DNA of 64,000 nucleotides from Bacteroidota bacterium (GTDB lineage: Bacteria; Bacteroidota; Bacteroidia; B-17B0; Aurantibacillaceae): assembly GCA_020162035.1 (NCBI GenBank), contig JAIUNM010000004.1, positions 62,001-126,000 on the forward strand, given 5' to 3'. The translations under genes were made by a program, and so were the position numbers. Every line of letters begins with the position of its first letter. Position 1 is the stretch's first letter. The notes under the pieces were generated by a model. The model was not told the DNA's origin. It worked only from the letters and a program-made list of their open reading frames with translations, and searched no databases. Shown piece after piece: positions 9,326-18,230 of this stretch.

Positions 9326-10774
9326 ATGAAAAAACTAGTAACCTATAGTATTGCCTTATTGCCATTTGTTGGTATTGCGCAAAAAAATAAAGTACAAACA
9401 GCTTGGAGGTCATTAAACGATTACGAAGCAACAGTGCGTGATGGAAAACCTGATTTAGTTTATTTAAATAAAGCAAAAGATGCAATTGATATTGCACTTG
9501 CAAATGAAGAAACAAAAAATCAAGGTAAAACACATGCCTATAAAGCGCGTATTTCTTACGCATTTTATCAAAGCGAGTTAACTGCTGAATTAAAAAAAGC
9601 AGAAGCTGTATCACAAGATAAAAACGAACGCGTATTAATTGCTTATGGTAATGCTCCTTTAACTAATTTTGAATTAGCAAATGAAGAAGTAAATAAAATA
9701 AAAGAATTAGATCCAAAATACATGGAAACCATACAAGAAGGTTTAACCAAAGGTACAAGTATGTTAGGAGAAGACGATGTTAAATTTGCTTTACTTGTTC
9801 AACAAATTAAAATGGAAGGCGAAAATATTGCGCAAGGTAAATACAAAGCAAAAAAATACGACGAAGCAGCAGATTATTTTTACAAAACAGGATTTTTAAA
9901 AACTATGATTTTTAAAGCTAAAGATACTGCAAGTTTTATGAATGCATGTATTGCGGCAAGCAAAATTATGAGTAATGCCAATTACACATATAATATAGCA
10001 AAGAACGCGAACACTTTGACAACACCTGAAGCATTATCATACGAGGTCGCAAAGAAAACTTCTACCTCAAAAATCATTGAGTACAATAAAAAAATGATTG
10101 ATTTTAAAGTTGCTTCTCCATATAATTACGATAATATTTTTAATGCAAATTTATCAAAAGGCGATACAAGTGCTGCAATGGCTATTTTAGCAAAAGGACG
10201 CACTGCTTTTCCTAACGACATGAATTTACTTAATAGCGAAACCAATATGTTTTTAGCTCGTGGTAAACAAGCCGAAGCTTTAACTAATTTAAAAACAAGT
10301 ATAGAAAAAGACCCTAACAACTCTGTTTTATATTTAGTTACTGGTAATATTTACGATAATATGGCAAACCCAAAAGAAAAAGGAACTGGTAAAGATTTAC
10401 CTAAACCAAAAGAATTTGATGAATATTTTAAAACCGCAGAAACTAATTACACTAAAGCAGTTGAATTAAGTACAAGTAATAAAGAAATACAATACAACTC
10501 GTTATACAACTTAGGTGCAATGTATAATAACTATGGTGGGTATTTGCAAAATAAAAAGGTTGAAGGAAAAATAACAGATTTACAAAAACTTCAAAAAGAA
10601 CAAGATGCAAAATCGCAAGAGTATTATAAAAAAGCAATTCCTTTATTAGAAAAAGCATTAGGAATTAAAAACGATGACAAAGCTACAATGGTTGCTTTAC
10701 GTAAACTGTATTTAATAACTGGCGATGAAGCAAAAGGTAAAGAAATGAATGAAAGAATTAAAGGAGGAAAATAA
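9326..10774 (+). CDS. Exported tetratricopeptide-repeat protein
   Basis: 482 residues with a signal peptide (MKKLVTYSIALLPFVGIAQ) and an all-helical mature part. TPR-like units are visible around NKAKDAIDIALANEETKNQGKTHAYKARISYAFY, GKYKAKKYDEAADYFYKTG, EALTNLKTSIEKDPNNSVLYLVTGNIYDN and YYKKAIPLLEKALGIKNDDKATMVALRKLYLITGD. It follows gyrA by 79 bases on the same strand, an arrangement I recall as common in Bacteroidota, and is closed by a strong terminator. The role is unknown; periplasmic scaffolding or binding of partners is the usual inference for TPR proteins. Confidence 0.85.
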   Translation: MKKLVTYSIALLPFVGIAQKNKVQTAWRSLNDYEATVRDGKPDLVYLNKAKDAIDIALANEETKNQGKTHAYKARISYAFYQSELTAELKKAEAVSQDKNERVLIAYGNAPLTNFELANEEVNKIKELDPKYMETIQEGLTKGTSMLGEDDVKFALLVQQIKMEGENIAQGKYKAKKYDEAADYFYKTGFLKTMIFKAKDTASFMNACIAASKIMSNANYTYNIAKNANTLTTPEALSYEVAKKTSTSKIIEYNKKMIDFKVASPYNYDNIFNANLSKGDTSAAMAILAKGRTAFPNDMNLLNSETNMFLARGKQAEALTNLKTSIEKDPNNSVLYLVTGNIYDNMANPKEKGTGKDLPKPKEFDEYFKTAETNYTKAVELSTSNKEIQYNSLYNLGAMYNNYGGYLQNKKVEGKITDLQKLQKEQDAKSQEYYKKAIPLLEKALGIKNDDKATMVALRKLYLITGDEAKGKEMNERIKGGK

Positions 10775-10790
10775 ATTTAATATTTCTTAT

Positions 10791-10828
10791 AAACACAAAA
10801 GCCAAGCAAATGCTTGGCTTTTGTGTTT
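10791..10828 (+). terminator. Rho-independent terminator of gyrA-TPR unit
   Basis: An 18-base-pair perfect stem around GCCAAGCA-AA-TGCTTGGC, flanked by AAACACAAAA and TTTTGTGTTT. It lies 16 bases after the TPR gene stop and overlaps the longest open frame of the next gene, which supports a later start there. Confidence 0.92.
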
Positions 10829-10882
10829 AATACAACTGTAAAACAAAGTTTTAATTGTAAATTAGTATTAACTTTCAAATTA

Positions 10883-12832
10883 ATGTTTAATAAACTAATA
10901 GAAAATATACCAATTCTATTTAAATTTTTAATTAAGATTTATTGCATAAACTTAATTTTATTTTTTTTAATTCGATTGTTTTTTTATTTCTACAATCAAA
11001 CAATAAACCTTAATACCATTCCATTAACAGAAAAACTAATGGCTTTTAAAATGGGATTAGAATTTGATACAGCCGTATTTTGCTGGATGTTAATTTTACC
11101 TTTTCTGTTATTTACTTTTGCAACTTTAATTAAAAACCAAACATTTTTAAAAGTTGGAAATTATATTTTTATAACATTACAATTAATATTACATTTTATT
11201 TGTATTGCAAACATTCCTTTTTACAATCAATTTGGGGCACATTTAAATAATACAGCTTTTTTATGGAGCGAAAATCCTGGTTTTGCATTTGGAGTTATTT
11301 TTGGAAGTTTCAGTTATTGGGGATTTTTAATTCTTTTTATTTTAATCTTATTTCCATTAATTTATTTTAATAATAAAGCATTTATAAGTTATTCTAACGA
11401 GTTTAAAATTAAACTTAATTATAAATGGTATAATCAATTATTTGCATTTATGTTTTTTTCAACTTTAATAACAATTGGAGCAAGAGGCAGAACATTTGAC
11501 AGATCAGGCATACACGAAGGTCTTGCAATTGTATCGCAAAATAATTTTATTAATAAAATTGCAATTAATCCAAATTTTACATTTTGGAAAGCAATGGTTT
11601 GTAATTCAAATTCAAAAAAATATATTACACCAAACAATATACATGAACAAATAGCATATACACGAAAATATTTATCTATTCAATCTCCATTTGTAGCTAA
11701 TATAGATAGAACAATTGTTCCGTCAACTACTACAACAACAAAATACAATTTTGTAATTATAGTTATGGAAAGTATGTCTGTTTATAAAATGGGTTGCTAT
11801 AACGGAAAAAATTTAACACCACATTTAAACAAACTCATTAAAGAATCTGTATTTTTTAATAATTTTTTCTCTTCAGGAATACACACATTTAATGGTTTAT
11901 TCTCAACAACATCAGGTTACCCTAGTATTTACGACGAAAAATCTTTAAAAAGCTACGTAAAAAATCCATTTAACGGACTTGGAACACTTTTATTTAATTT
12001 AGGTTACGAAAATTATTTTTATACAACACACGATCCTCATTTCGATAACATGGAAGGCTTTTTTAAACTAAATAATTTTAATAACATTATAAGTCAATAT
12101 AATTTTGACAATTCGTTAACCGAAAGTTCTTTAGGTGTACCCGATCATGTTTTGTTAGATAAACTAATTGAAGTAAATAAAAACAGAACAAGTACCAAAC
12201 CATTTTTATCTGTAGTGATGACAGCCTCAGACCATGGCCCATGGAAAATACCAGATAATATTTCGTTTAAACCAAATGACAATACACCACAAGAAAACTG
12301 TACTTTGTATGCAGACTGGAGTATTGGACGATTTATGGAAATGGTAAAAAAAGAAAATTGGTATAATAATACAGTATTTATATTTTTAGGCGATCATGGA
12401 CTTTCTATGGGGCATACTTACGAAATGCCTTTAAGTTATAATCATGTTCCGTGTATAATTCATCAACCTAAATTATTTAAAGCAGATACCATTTCGTCTC
12501 CTTGTTATCAGCCAGATATACCTGCAACAGTTATGGGAATTATAAACGCTAAATACACTAACCAAACATTTGGAATTAATATCTTAAAAGAAAAACATCC
12601 GTTTGTAGTATTTTCAGCCGATGATAAAGTTGGTTGTGTTGATGATAATGGTTTTTATTTTTATAAAACATTTTCAAATGGAAATACCTATTTGAGAAAA
12701 TATAAAAATTTAGACCCTGTAAATTATAAACTACAATATAAGATTAATGCTGATACATTAGAAAAAAATATGATGAAAGTATATGAAACAGCAAACTATT
12801 TAATTAGAAAAAACTATTTTTTATACAATTAA
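10883..12832 (+). CDS. LTA synthase-family sulfatase / phosphoglycerol transferase-like membrane protein
   Basis: 649 residues from the ATG at 10883 (MFNKLIENIP); the open frame reaches 10814, but that start lies inside the preceding terminator. About five transmembrane helices fill the first 240 residues, followed by a large extracytoplasmic sulfatase/alkaline-phosphatase-fold domain. Metal and nucleophile motifs are visible: IIVMESMS, SSGIHTFNGLFSTTSGYPS (the Thr is the likely nucleophile), TASDHGPW and FLGDHGLSMGH. In Gram-negative relatives such enzymes transfer phosphoglycerol or phosphoethanolamine onto lipids or glycans; the substrate here cannot be told. It stands alone, sharing a terminator with sod. 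Confidence 0.88.
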   Translation: MFNKLIENIPILFKFLIKIYCINLILFFLIRLFFYFYNQTINLNTIPLTEKLMAFKMGLEFDTAVFCWMLILPFLLFTFATLIKNQTFLKVGNYIFITLQLILHFICIANIPFYNQFGAHLNNTAFLWSENPGFAFGVIFGSFSYWGFLILFILILFPLIYFNNKAFISYSNEFKIKLNYKWYNQLFAFMFFSTLITIGARGRTFDRSGIHEGLAIVSQNNFINKIAINPNFTFWKAMVCNSNSKKYITPNNIHEQIAYTRKYLSIQSPFVANIDRTIVPSTTTTTKYNFVIIVMESMSVYKMGCYNGKNLTPHLNKLIKESVFFNNFFSSGIHTFNGLFSTTSGYPSIYDEKSLKSYVKNPFNGLGTLLFNLGYENYFYTTHDPHFDNMEGFFKLNNFNNIISQYNFDNSLTESSLGVPDHVLLDKLIEVNKNRTSTKPFLSVVMTASDHGPWKIPDNISFKPNDNTPQENCTLYADWSIGRFMEMVKKENWYNNTVFIFLGDHGLSMGHTYEMPLSYNHVPCIIHQPKLFKADTISSPCYQPDIPATVMGIINAKYTNQTFGINILKEKHPFVVFSADDKVGCVDDNGFYFYKTFSNGNTYLRKYKNLDPVNYKLQYKINADTLEKNMMKVYETANYLIRKNYFLYN

Positions 12833-12847
12833 AAAACATTAAACAAA

Positions 12848-12870
12848 AAAGCCACCAAAATGGTGGCTTT
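12848..12870. terminator. Bidirectional terminator between sulfatase and sod
   Basis: Stem AAAGCCACCA / TGGTGGCTTT with a three-base AAA loop, with A runs before and T runs after. It lies 15 bases after the sulfatase stop and eight bases beyond the convergent sod stop, so it can serve both. Confidence 0.88.
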
Positions 12871-12878
12871 AATAATTT

Positions 12879-13490
12879 TTATTTTTTTGCTTTTAAGTAA
12901 AGTTCATTTACTTTGTTCCAATTTATTACGTTAAAAAAAGCGTTCATATAATCAGGGCGACGGTTTTGATAATTTAAGTAATAAGCGTGTTCCCAAACAT
13001 CTAAACCTAAAATTGGAGTCCCTTTACAATCAGCAATATCCATTAATGGGTTATCTTGATTTGGAGTACTACAAACACAAAGTTTACCATCAGCTTTTAC
13101 ACAAAGCCAAGCCCATCCGCTTCCAAAACGAGTTGCACCAGCTTGCGAAAATTCAGTTTTAAATTTTTCAAAACCTCCTAATTCAGTTTCAATTGCTTTA
13201 CCAACTTCATTATTAGGTACTCCACCAGCATTAGGAGCCATAATTTCCCAAAATAAACTATGGTTATAATGAGCGCCTCCATTATTTCTAACAGCGGCTG
13301 GGTATTTTGATATATTTTTACAAATTTCTTCTATGCTTAATTTTTCGGTATCAGTGCCTGCAATTGCATTGTTTAAATTTGTTACGTAAGCTTGATGGTG
13401 TTTACCATGGTGTATCTCCATAGTTTTTGCATCAATGTGAGGTTCTAATGCATTAAACGCGTAGTTTAATTTTGGTAATTCAAATGCCAT
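12879..13490 (-). CDS. sodA: Superoxide dismutase, Mn-type or cambialistic
   Basis: 203 residues, normal for bacterial Fe/Mn SOD; it converts superoxide to peroxide and oxygen in the cytosol. Ligands are His27 in [12 protein letters not shown], His77 in [10 protein letters not shown], and the Asp/His pair in [19 protein letters not shown]. The NHSLFW and NQDNPLM motifs (Gln in the C-terminal half) point to the Mn type; the residue matching Gly77 of the E. coli Mn enzyme is Ala73, which leaves room for mixed metal use. Single gene with a TATTTTTG box 22 bases before the ATG. Confidence 0.94.
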   Translation of the reverse strand: MAFELPKLNYAFNALEPHIDAKTMEIHHGKHHQAYVTNLNNAIAGTDTEKLSIEEICKNISKYPAAVRNNGGAHYNHSLFWEIMAPNAGGVPNNEVGKAIETELGGFEKFKTEFSQAGATRFGSGWAWLCVKADGKLCVCSTPNQDNPLMDIADCKGTPILGLDVWEHAYYLNYQNRRPDYMNAFFNVINWNKVNELYLKAKK

Positions 13491-13512
13491 ACTTTTTCAT
13501 TTTTAAGTTTAT

Positions 13513-13520
13513 CAAAAATA
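13513..13520 (-). promoter_or_regulatory. -7 box of sod
   Basis: TATTTTTG on the minus strand, a full match to TAnnTTTG, 22 bases before the sod ATG. No matching -33 box was identified. Confidence 0.45.
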
Positions 13521-13616
13521 CAACTTAAAGTTTGGTATAAATATTAAATAAAGTAAAAAACTAGTTTAATATTTTAACAATTAATAAACATCGTATATAA
13601 TACTAAGCATATTCGT

Positions 13617-13624
13617 TATTTTTG
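13617..13624 (+). promoter_or_regulatory. -7 box of the transaldolase gene
   Basis: TATTTTTG, a full match to TAnnTTTG, 18 bases before the ATG at 13643. The -33 element is not clear. Confidence 0.45.
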
Positions 13625-13642
13625 CAGTTAAATAATTAAACA

Positions 13643-14290
13643 ATGAAATTTTTTATAGATACAGCCAACTTGGCTCAAATTAAAGAAGCACAAGATTTAG
13701 GTGTTTTAGATGGTGTAACAACTAACCCAAGTTTAATGGCTAAAGAGGGCATTAAAGGCGAAAGCAATATTTTAAAACATTATGTTGATATTTGTAAAAT
13801 TGTAACTGGAGATGTAAGTGCAGAAGTAATTAGCACAGATTTTGAAGGAATGGTAAGAGAAGGTGAAGCATTAGCTGAACTACATGAACAAATTGTTGTA
13901 AAAGTACCTATGATTAAAGATGGGGTTAAAGCAATTAAATATTTTACAGAAAAAGGAATAAGAACAAATTGCACTTTAGTATTTAGTGCAGGGCAAGCAT
14001 TATTAGCTGCTAAAGCTGGCGCAACTTATGTATCGCCATTTATTGGAAGATTAGATGATGTAAGTACAGATGGTTTAACTTTAATTGAAGAAATAAGAAC
14101 AATTTATGATAACTATGGGTATGAAACTCAAATATTAGCAGCAAGTGTGCGCCATCCAATGCATATTATACAATGTGCTAAAATAGGTGCAGATGTTGCA
14201 ACTTGCCCGTTAAGTGCAATTACCGCTTTATTAAAACACCCATTAACTGATAGTGGATTAGCTCAGTTTTTAAAAGATGCTGGTAAATAA
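13643..14290 (+). CDS. Transaldolase / fructose-6-phosphate aldolase family
   Basis: 215 residues, the short class-I aldolase form. It begins [32 protein letters not shown], has the Schiff-base lysine Lys87 in IVVKVPMI, then [32 protein letters not shown] and a C-terminal [19 protein letters not shown]. Proteins of this length in Bacteroidota and Firmicutes act as transaldolases in the pentose phosphate pathway, while close relatives (FsaA) split fructose 6-phosphate; sequence reading alone does not fully separate them. It is a single gene convergent with wecB (13-base gap). Confidence 0.92.
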   Translation: MKFFIDTANLAQIKEAQDLGVLDGVTTNPSLMAKEGIKGESNILKHYVDICKIVTGDVSAEVISTDFEGMVREGEALAELHEQIVVKVPMIKDGVKAIKYFTEKGIRTNCTLVFSAGQALLAAKAGATYVSPFIGRLDDVSTDGLTLIEEIRTIYDNYGYETQILAASVRHPMHIIQCAKIGADVATCPLSAITALLKHPLTDSGLAQFLKDAGK

Positions 14291-14303
14291 TATTACCTCA
14301 TTT

Positions 14304-15449
14304 TTATAAATACTTAATCATTTCTTCACAAATAAATTCGGCAGCATTGCCATTACCATAAAGTTTTGGGTATTGTAAATTTGTTTTTGCAACTAATGTG
14401 TTGTATGCTTTAATTATTTTTTCTTTATCTGCATCTGTTATAATTGCAGTACCACACTCAACTAACTCAATCCATTCTGTTTCAGGGCGTAAAATAACAC
14501 AAGGTTTTTCAAAATAAAATGCTTCTTTTTGTACCCCTCCACTATCTGTCATAACTAGCTTACAATTTTTTTCTAAAGCAATCATTTCTAAAAAACTTGC
14601 GGGTTCAATTATTAAAATATTAGCATTACTTTTTATTTCTTTTAAAAGCTCAGAGTTTAAATTTTGTTCTAATAATTTTGCAGTTCGGGGATGAAGCGGT
14701 AAAACTACTTTTATAGAGTTAGTTTTGCTTATAAATTGTAAACTTTCAAAAAGTGCATTTAATCTTATTGGTTCATCGGTATTATTATTTCGATGAATTG
14801 TTGCTAAAATAAAATTATTAGGAGTAAGATTTAACTTATTTATAATGTTAGTTTGTTTATCTGCAACTGAACTAAAATGCAAACTGTTATCATACATTAC
14901 ATCGCCACAATGGTATATTTTAGGATTGTTAGCATTGTAAGGCGATTTGTTATTTTCTTTAAAACCTTCTTTTAATAAATTACTATAACCTGTTTTAGTA
15001 GGACTAAATAATAAAGTACTAATATGATCGCATAAAATTCTATTAACTTCTTCGGGCATAGCTTTGTTATATGAACGCAAACCAGCCTCAATATGCACAA
15101 CTGGAACATGGATTTTACTTGCAGCAATACCTCCAGCTAAAGTAGAATTAGTATCGCCATACAATACTATTGCGTTTGGTTTTTCTTTAATTAAAATTTC
15201 TTCTATCCCTTCAATCATTTTAGCTGTTTGCTTACCATGACTTCCACTTCCTACATTTAAATTATAATTGGGTTGTGGAATATTTAATTCGGTAAAAAAA
15301 ACATTACTCATATTTTCATCGTAGTGTTGCCCTGTGTGAACAATAATTTCTGAAATTGAATTATTAAATTTTGTTTTTATAGCTCTGCTTAAAGCTGCTG
15401 CTTTAATTATTTGAGGGCGTGCGCCAATTATAGTTACAATTTTTATCAT
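14304..15449 (-). CDS. wecB: UDP-N-acetylglucosamine 2-epimerase, non-hydrolysing
   Basis: 381 residues, family-typical. It interconverts UDP-GlcNAc and UDP-ManNAc for surface glycans. Signatures: TIIGARPQIIKAAALSRAIK at the start, HTGQHYDENMSNVFF, VLYGDTNSTLAGGIAA, HIEAGLRSYNKAMPEEVNRILCDH, ATIHRNNNTDEP, LPLHPRT, and MTDSGGVQKEAFYFEKPCVILRPETEW. The start overlaps the radC stop by four bases, so the two are co-transcribed, although no functional link is known. No dehydrogenase for ManNAcA lies nearby, so the downstream glycan is unknown. Confidence 0.95.
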   Translation of the reverse strand: MIKIVTIIGARPQIIKAAALSRAIKTKFNNSISEIIVHTGQHYDENMSNVFFTELNIPQPNYNLNVGSGSHGKQTAKMIEGIEEILIKEKPNAIVLYGDTNSTLAGGIAASKIHVPVVHIEAGLRSYNKAMPEEVNRILCDHISTLLFSPTKTGYSNLLKEGFKENNKSPYNANNPKIYHCGDVMYDNSLHFSSVADKQTNIINKLNLTPNNFILATIHRNNNTDEPIRLNALFESLQFISKTNSIKVVLPLHPRTAKLLEQNLNSELLKEIKSNANILIIEPASFLEMIALEKNCKLVMTDSGGVQKEAFYFEKPCVILRPETEWIELVECGTAIITDADKEKIIKAYNTLVAKTNLQYPKLYGNGNAAEFICEEMIKYL

Positions 15450-16144
15450 AATAAATTTTTATCAGCAAAACTGGTATAGTTATTTTCTCCAACAATTATA
15501 TGGTCAAATAAAGTAATTTCAAACATACTAATTGCCTCTTTTAAATTTTTAGTAATTTTTATATCCTCTGCACTAGGGTTTAAATTACCACTTGGATGAT
15601 TGTGTGCTAAAATTATTCCTGTTGCATTGCATTCTAATAATCGTTTACAAATTAATTTTATATCAACTATAGTTGCAGACATTCCACCTTTACTTATATT
15701 TTCTGTTTTAATTATATGGTTTGCCTTATCTAACATACAAATCCAAAATTCTTCATGCCGCAAATCGCTTAAAAAAGGTTTAAAAATTTCGTATGCTTGT
15801 TTTGTATTTTTTATTGAATTTTTTTCATTTGGTTCAATATCATTTCTGCGTCTTCCAATTTCAAAAGCAGCAATAATATTAATTGCCTTTACTGTACCTA
15901 CACCTCTATACTTTTTAAGTTCATTAATATTTAATTTTGCAATGTTTGCCAATTTATTATCATTTTCGCTTAAAATACGTTGGGCAAGTTGGATAGCAGT
16001 TTCTTTAATATTACCACTTCCTAAAACTATTGCTAGTAATTCGGCATCACTTAAACTGTTTTTCCCTTTTGTGGCTAGTTTTTCGCGTGGTCGATCATCT
16101 TCAGCTAAGCTTTTAATGTTAATATGTTTGTTTTTAAATTCCAA
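15446..16144 (-). CDS. radC: RadC family JAMM/MPN protein
   Basis: 232 residues. N-terminal helix-hairpin-helix region (KSLAEDDRPREKLATKGKNSLSDAELLAIVLGSG, and KYRGVGTVKAINIIAAFEIGRR) and a C-terminal JAMM fold with the zinc motif in ILAHNHPSGNLNPSAEDIKIT, plus the DHIIVGENNYTSFADKNLL end. RadC proteins bind DNA but their role in repair is disputed. The frame starts at a TTG at 16144; no ATG occurs before the conserved N-terminal block, so TTG is the likely start. A TAAATTTG box is eleven bases upstream. Overlaps wecB by four bases. Confidence 0.93.
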   Translation of the reverse strand: MEFKNKHINIKSLAEDDRPREKLATKGKNSLSDAELLAIVLGSGNIKETAIQLAQRILSENDNKLANIAKLNINELKKYRGVGTVKAINIIAAFEIGRRRNDIEPNEKNSIKNTKQAYEIFKPFLSDLRHEEFWICMLDKANHIIKTENISKGGMSATIVDIKLICKRLLECNATGIILAHNHPSGNLNPSAEDIKITKNLKEAISMFEITLFDHIIVGENNYTSFADKNLL

Positions 16145-16155
16145 TAGTTAAAATG

Positions 16156-16175
16156 CAAATTTAGTTTTAATTTTG
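16156..16175. promoter_or_regulatory. Divergent -7 boxes for radC and MFS gene
   Basis: The 38-base gap holds TAAATTTG for radC (16156-16163, minus) and TAATTTTG for the MFS gene (16168-16175, plus), four bases apart. Each matches TAnnTTTG and lies seven to eleven bases from its start codon. Confidence 0.45.
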
Positions 16176-16182
16176 ACTTTTT

Positions 16183-17451
16183 ATGCGTTTGTTGCAAGCC
16201 GAATCGTTACAAATTTTTAAAATTAGAGATTTTAGAAATTTCATAGGTATGAGATTTTTTATAACCCTTGCAATTCAAATGCAATTTGCAACACTTAGCT
16301 TACAAATTTATTACGAATACACAAACAGAGACGAATTTATTGTTGGTTTATTAGGACTTGCAGAAGTTATTCCATTTGTAATTACAAGTTTTTATAGTGG
16401 TTATGTTTCTGATAATACTGCTCGTAAAAAAATTATTAAAATAGCTGTATTTGCTTTAACGTTTAATGCAATTTTACTTTTCTTTAATAGCGATTCTAAT
16501 TTTTTATTTGGTAGAAATTTAGGCTACTATTTTATTTTTGGTATTGTTTTTCTTTTTGGTATTATCCGTTCTTTTTTAGGAGCAACAACTCATCCATTTA
16601 TGAGTCAAATTGTTCCTCGAAACATGTACACCCACTCTGCAACTTGGAATAGTAGTGCGTGGCATTTAGCAAATATTTTAGGACCTGTTTTAGCAGGCAT
16701 TGTTTATTCATTAAACAATCAATATCATGCAAATTGGTGCCATTTTATAGTAATTGTATTATTTTTAATTGCAATATTTTTTATTTTATTAATTAAGCAT
16801 AATGGTAAATTTGAACAACTAAAAAATAAAGAATCAGTTTTTGAAAGTTTTAAAGTTGGTTTAAATTTTGTTTTTTCAAATAAAATGGTGCTTAGTGCTT
16901 TATCTTTAGATATGTTTGCTGTTTTGTTTGGTGGCGCCGTTGCAATTTTACCTGCATTTACTGATAAAATTTTAGGTTTAGGCCCTGAATATTATGGTAT
17001 TTTAAGAACAGCTCCAGCTTGTGGTGCTGTTATAATGGCATTAATTATGGCGTTTTACCCTCCACAAAAAAAAGCTGGAGTTGCCTTATTATTATGTGTT
17101 GCGGCTTTTGGTATTTTTACAATTGGTTTTGCTTTAAGCACAAATTTTTGGCTAGCATTTATAATGTTGTTTTTAACTGGCGCATTTGATAATGTTAGTG
17201 TTGTTGTAAGACATAGTATTTTACAATTTGGAACACCCGATAATATGCGAGGCAGAGTTAGTGCAATTAATAGCATTTTTATTGGAAGTAGTAACGAAAT
17301 AGGAGCTTTTGAAAGTGGTGCTGCAGCTAAATATTTAGGTTTAGTTAGAAGCATTTTATTAGGTGGAACTATTACGATGCTAACCGTTGGTTGTGTAAAT
17401 TGGTTAAACCCTAAATTAAAAAAATTAGACTTAACAAAATTTAATGGTTAA
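16183..17451 (+). CDS. MFS transporter, MFS_3/EntS-like
   Basis: 422 residues with about 12 hydrophobic helices. A short cytoplasmic N-terminus (SLQIFKIRDFRNFIGMRFF) precedes the first helix, and the loop-2 region reads YSGYVSDNTARKKIIK, the MFS motif A position. The pattern, including SQIVPRNMYTHSATWNSSAWHLANILGPVLAGIVY and FGTPDNMRGRVSAINSIFIGSSNEIG, fits the MFS_3 group of exporters (enterobactin-exporter-like). The substrate is unknown. Overlaps the next gene by eight bases. Confidence 0.88.
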   Translation: MRLLQAESLQIFKIRDFRNFIGMRFFITLAIQMQFATLSLQIYYEYTNRDEFIVGLLGLAEVIPFVITSFYSGYVSDNTARKKIIKIAVFALTFNAILLFFNSDSNFLFGRNLGYYFIFGIVFLFGIIRSFLGATTHPFMSQIVPRNMYTHSATWNSSAWHLANILGPVLAGIVYSLNNQYHANWCHFIVIVLFLIAIFFILLIKHNGKFEQLKNKESVFESFKVGLNFVFSNKMVLSALSLDMFAVLFGGAVAILPAFTDKILGLGPEYYGILRTAPACGAVIMALIMAFYPPQKKAGVALLLCVAAFGIFTIGFALSTNFWLAFIMLFLTGAFDNVSVVVRHSILQFGTPDNMRGRVSAINSIFIGSSNEIGAFESGAAAKYLGLVRSILLGGTITMLTVGCVNWLNPKLKKLDLTKFNG

Positions 17452-18205
17452 TCAATACATTAAAGAAATTTTAGATAATGCATATTTAAAGTTTAATCAA
17501 AAAAACTTTATTGAAAATGATCCTATTTGTATTCCGCATTTATTTAGTAAAAAAGAAGATATAGAAATTGCTGGTTTTTTTGCAGCAACTCTTGCTTGGG
17601 GGAACAGAAAATCTATAATTAAAAACTGCACAAATCTTGTTAATTGTATGGATTTAAATCCACATGATTTTATATTAAATCACAGTAAAAAAGATTTAAA
17701 ATTAGTTAAAAAATTTGTGCATAGAACTTTTAACTCTGTTGATTGCTGTTACTTTATAACATCATTAAAAAACATTTATAAAAATCACAACGGTTTAAGT
17801 AACGTTTTTAGTAGTAACAAAAAAGATATTGCATATCATATTTTAAATTTCAGAAATATATTTTTTGAACTAAATCATTTGAATAGAACAGAAAAACACG
17901 TTAGTAATCCATTAAAAAATAGTAGTTCAAAACGACTTTGCATGTATTTAAGATGGATGGTAAGAAACGATTCGTATGGTGTTGATTTTGGAATATGGAA
18001 ACATATAAAGCCAAACCAATTGTATTTACCTTTAGATGTTCATACAGGAAATGTAAGTAGATATTTAGGTTTACTTAATCGTAAACAAAATGATTGGAAA
18101 GCTGTAACAGAGATTACAAAAACTTTGAGAATTTACGATGCTAACGATCCTATTAAATATGATTTTAGTTTATTTGGGCTTGGTGTAAATGGTTTAATAA
18201 AATAA
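17444..18205 (+). CDS. TIGR02757/DUF2400 family protein
   Basis: 253 residues of a conserved family of unknown function. Recognisable blocks are DPICIPHLFSKKEDIEIAGFFAATLAWGNRKSIIKNC near the start, SSSKRLCMYLRWMVRNDSYGVDFGIWK in the middle, the LPLDVHTGNVSRYLGLL block, and DPIKYDFSLFGLGVNG at the end. The conserved helices and the HTGNVSRYLGLL stretch recall the helix-hairpin-helix DNA glycosylase fold, but that is an inference. The start overlaps the MFS gene by eight bases, so they share a transcript. Confidence 0.88.
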   Translation: MVNQYIKEILDNAYLKFNQKNFIENDPICIPHLFSKKEDIEIAGFFAATLAWGNRKSIIKNCTNLVNCMDLNPHDFILNHSKKDLKLVKKFVHRTFNSVDCCYFITSLKNIYKNHNGLSNVFSSNKKDIAYHILNFRNIFFELNHLNRTEKHVSNPLKNSSSKRLCMYLRWMVRNDSYGVDFGIWKHIKPNQLYLPLDVHTGNVSRYLGLLNRKQNDWKAVTEITKTLRIYDANDPIKYDFSLFGLGVNGLIK

Positions 18206-18230
18206 AATTTAATTTTTAATAAATTTTATT
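18201..18230. terminator. Possible AT-only terminator hairpin
   Basis: AATAAAATTTA and TAAATTTTATT form an 11-base-pair stem with an eight-base loop and a following T run, spanning the convergent stops of the TIGR02757 and SGNH genes. With no GC pairs it could arise by chance in DNA this AT-rich. Confidence 0.35.

Noticed and set aside
9162..9614. 150-codon minus-strand frame across the gyrA end
   Set aside because: Overlaps the gyrA C-terminus and TPR gene signal peptide; Leu/Tyr-rich composition typical of antisense reading.
15600..16151. 183-codon plus-strand frame opposite radC
   Set aside because: Shadow of radC; no domain and no promoter in its direction.
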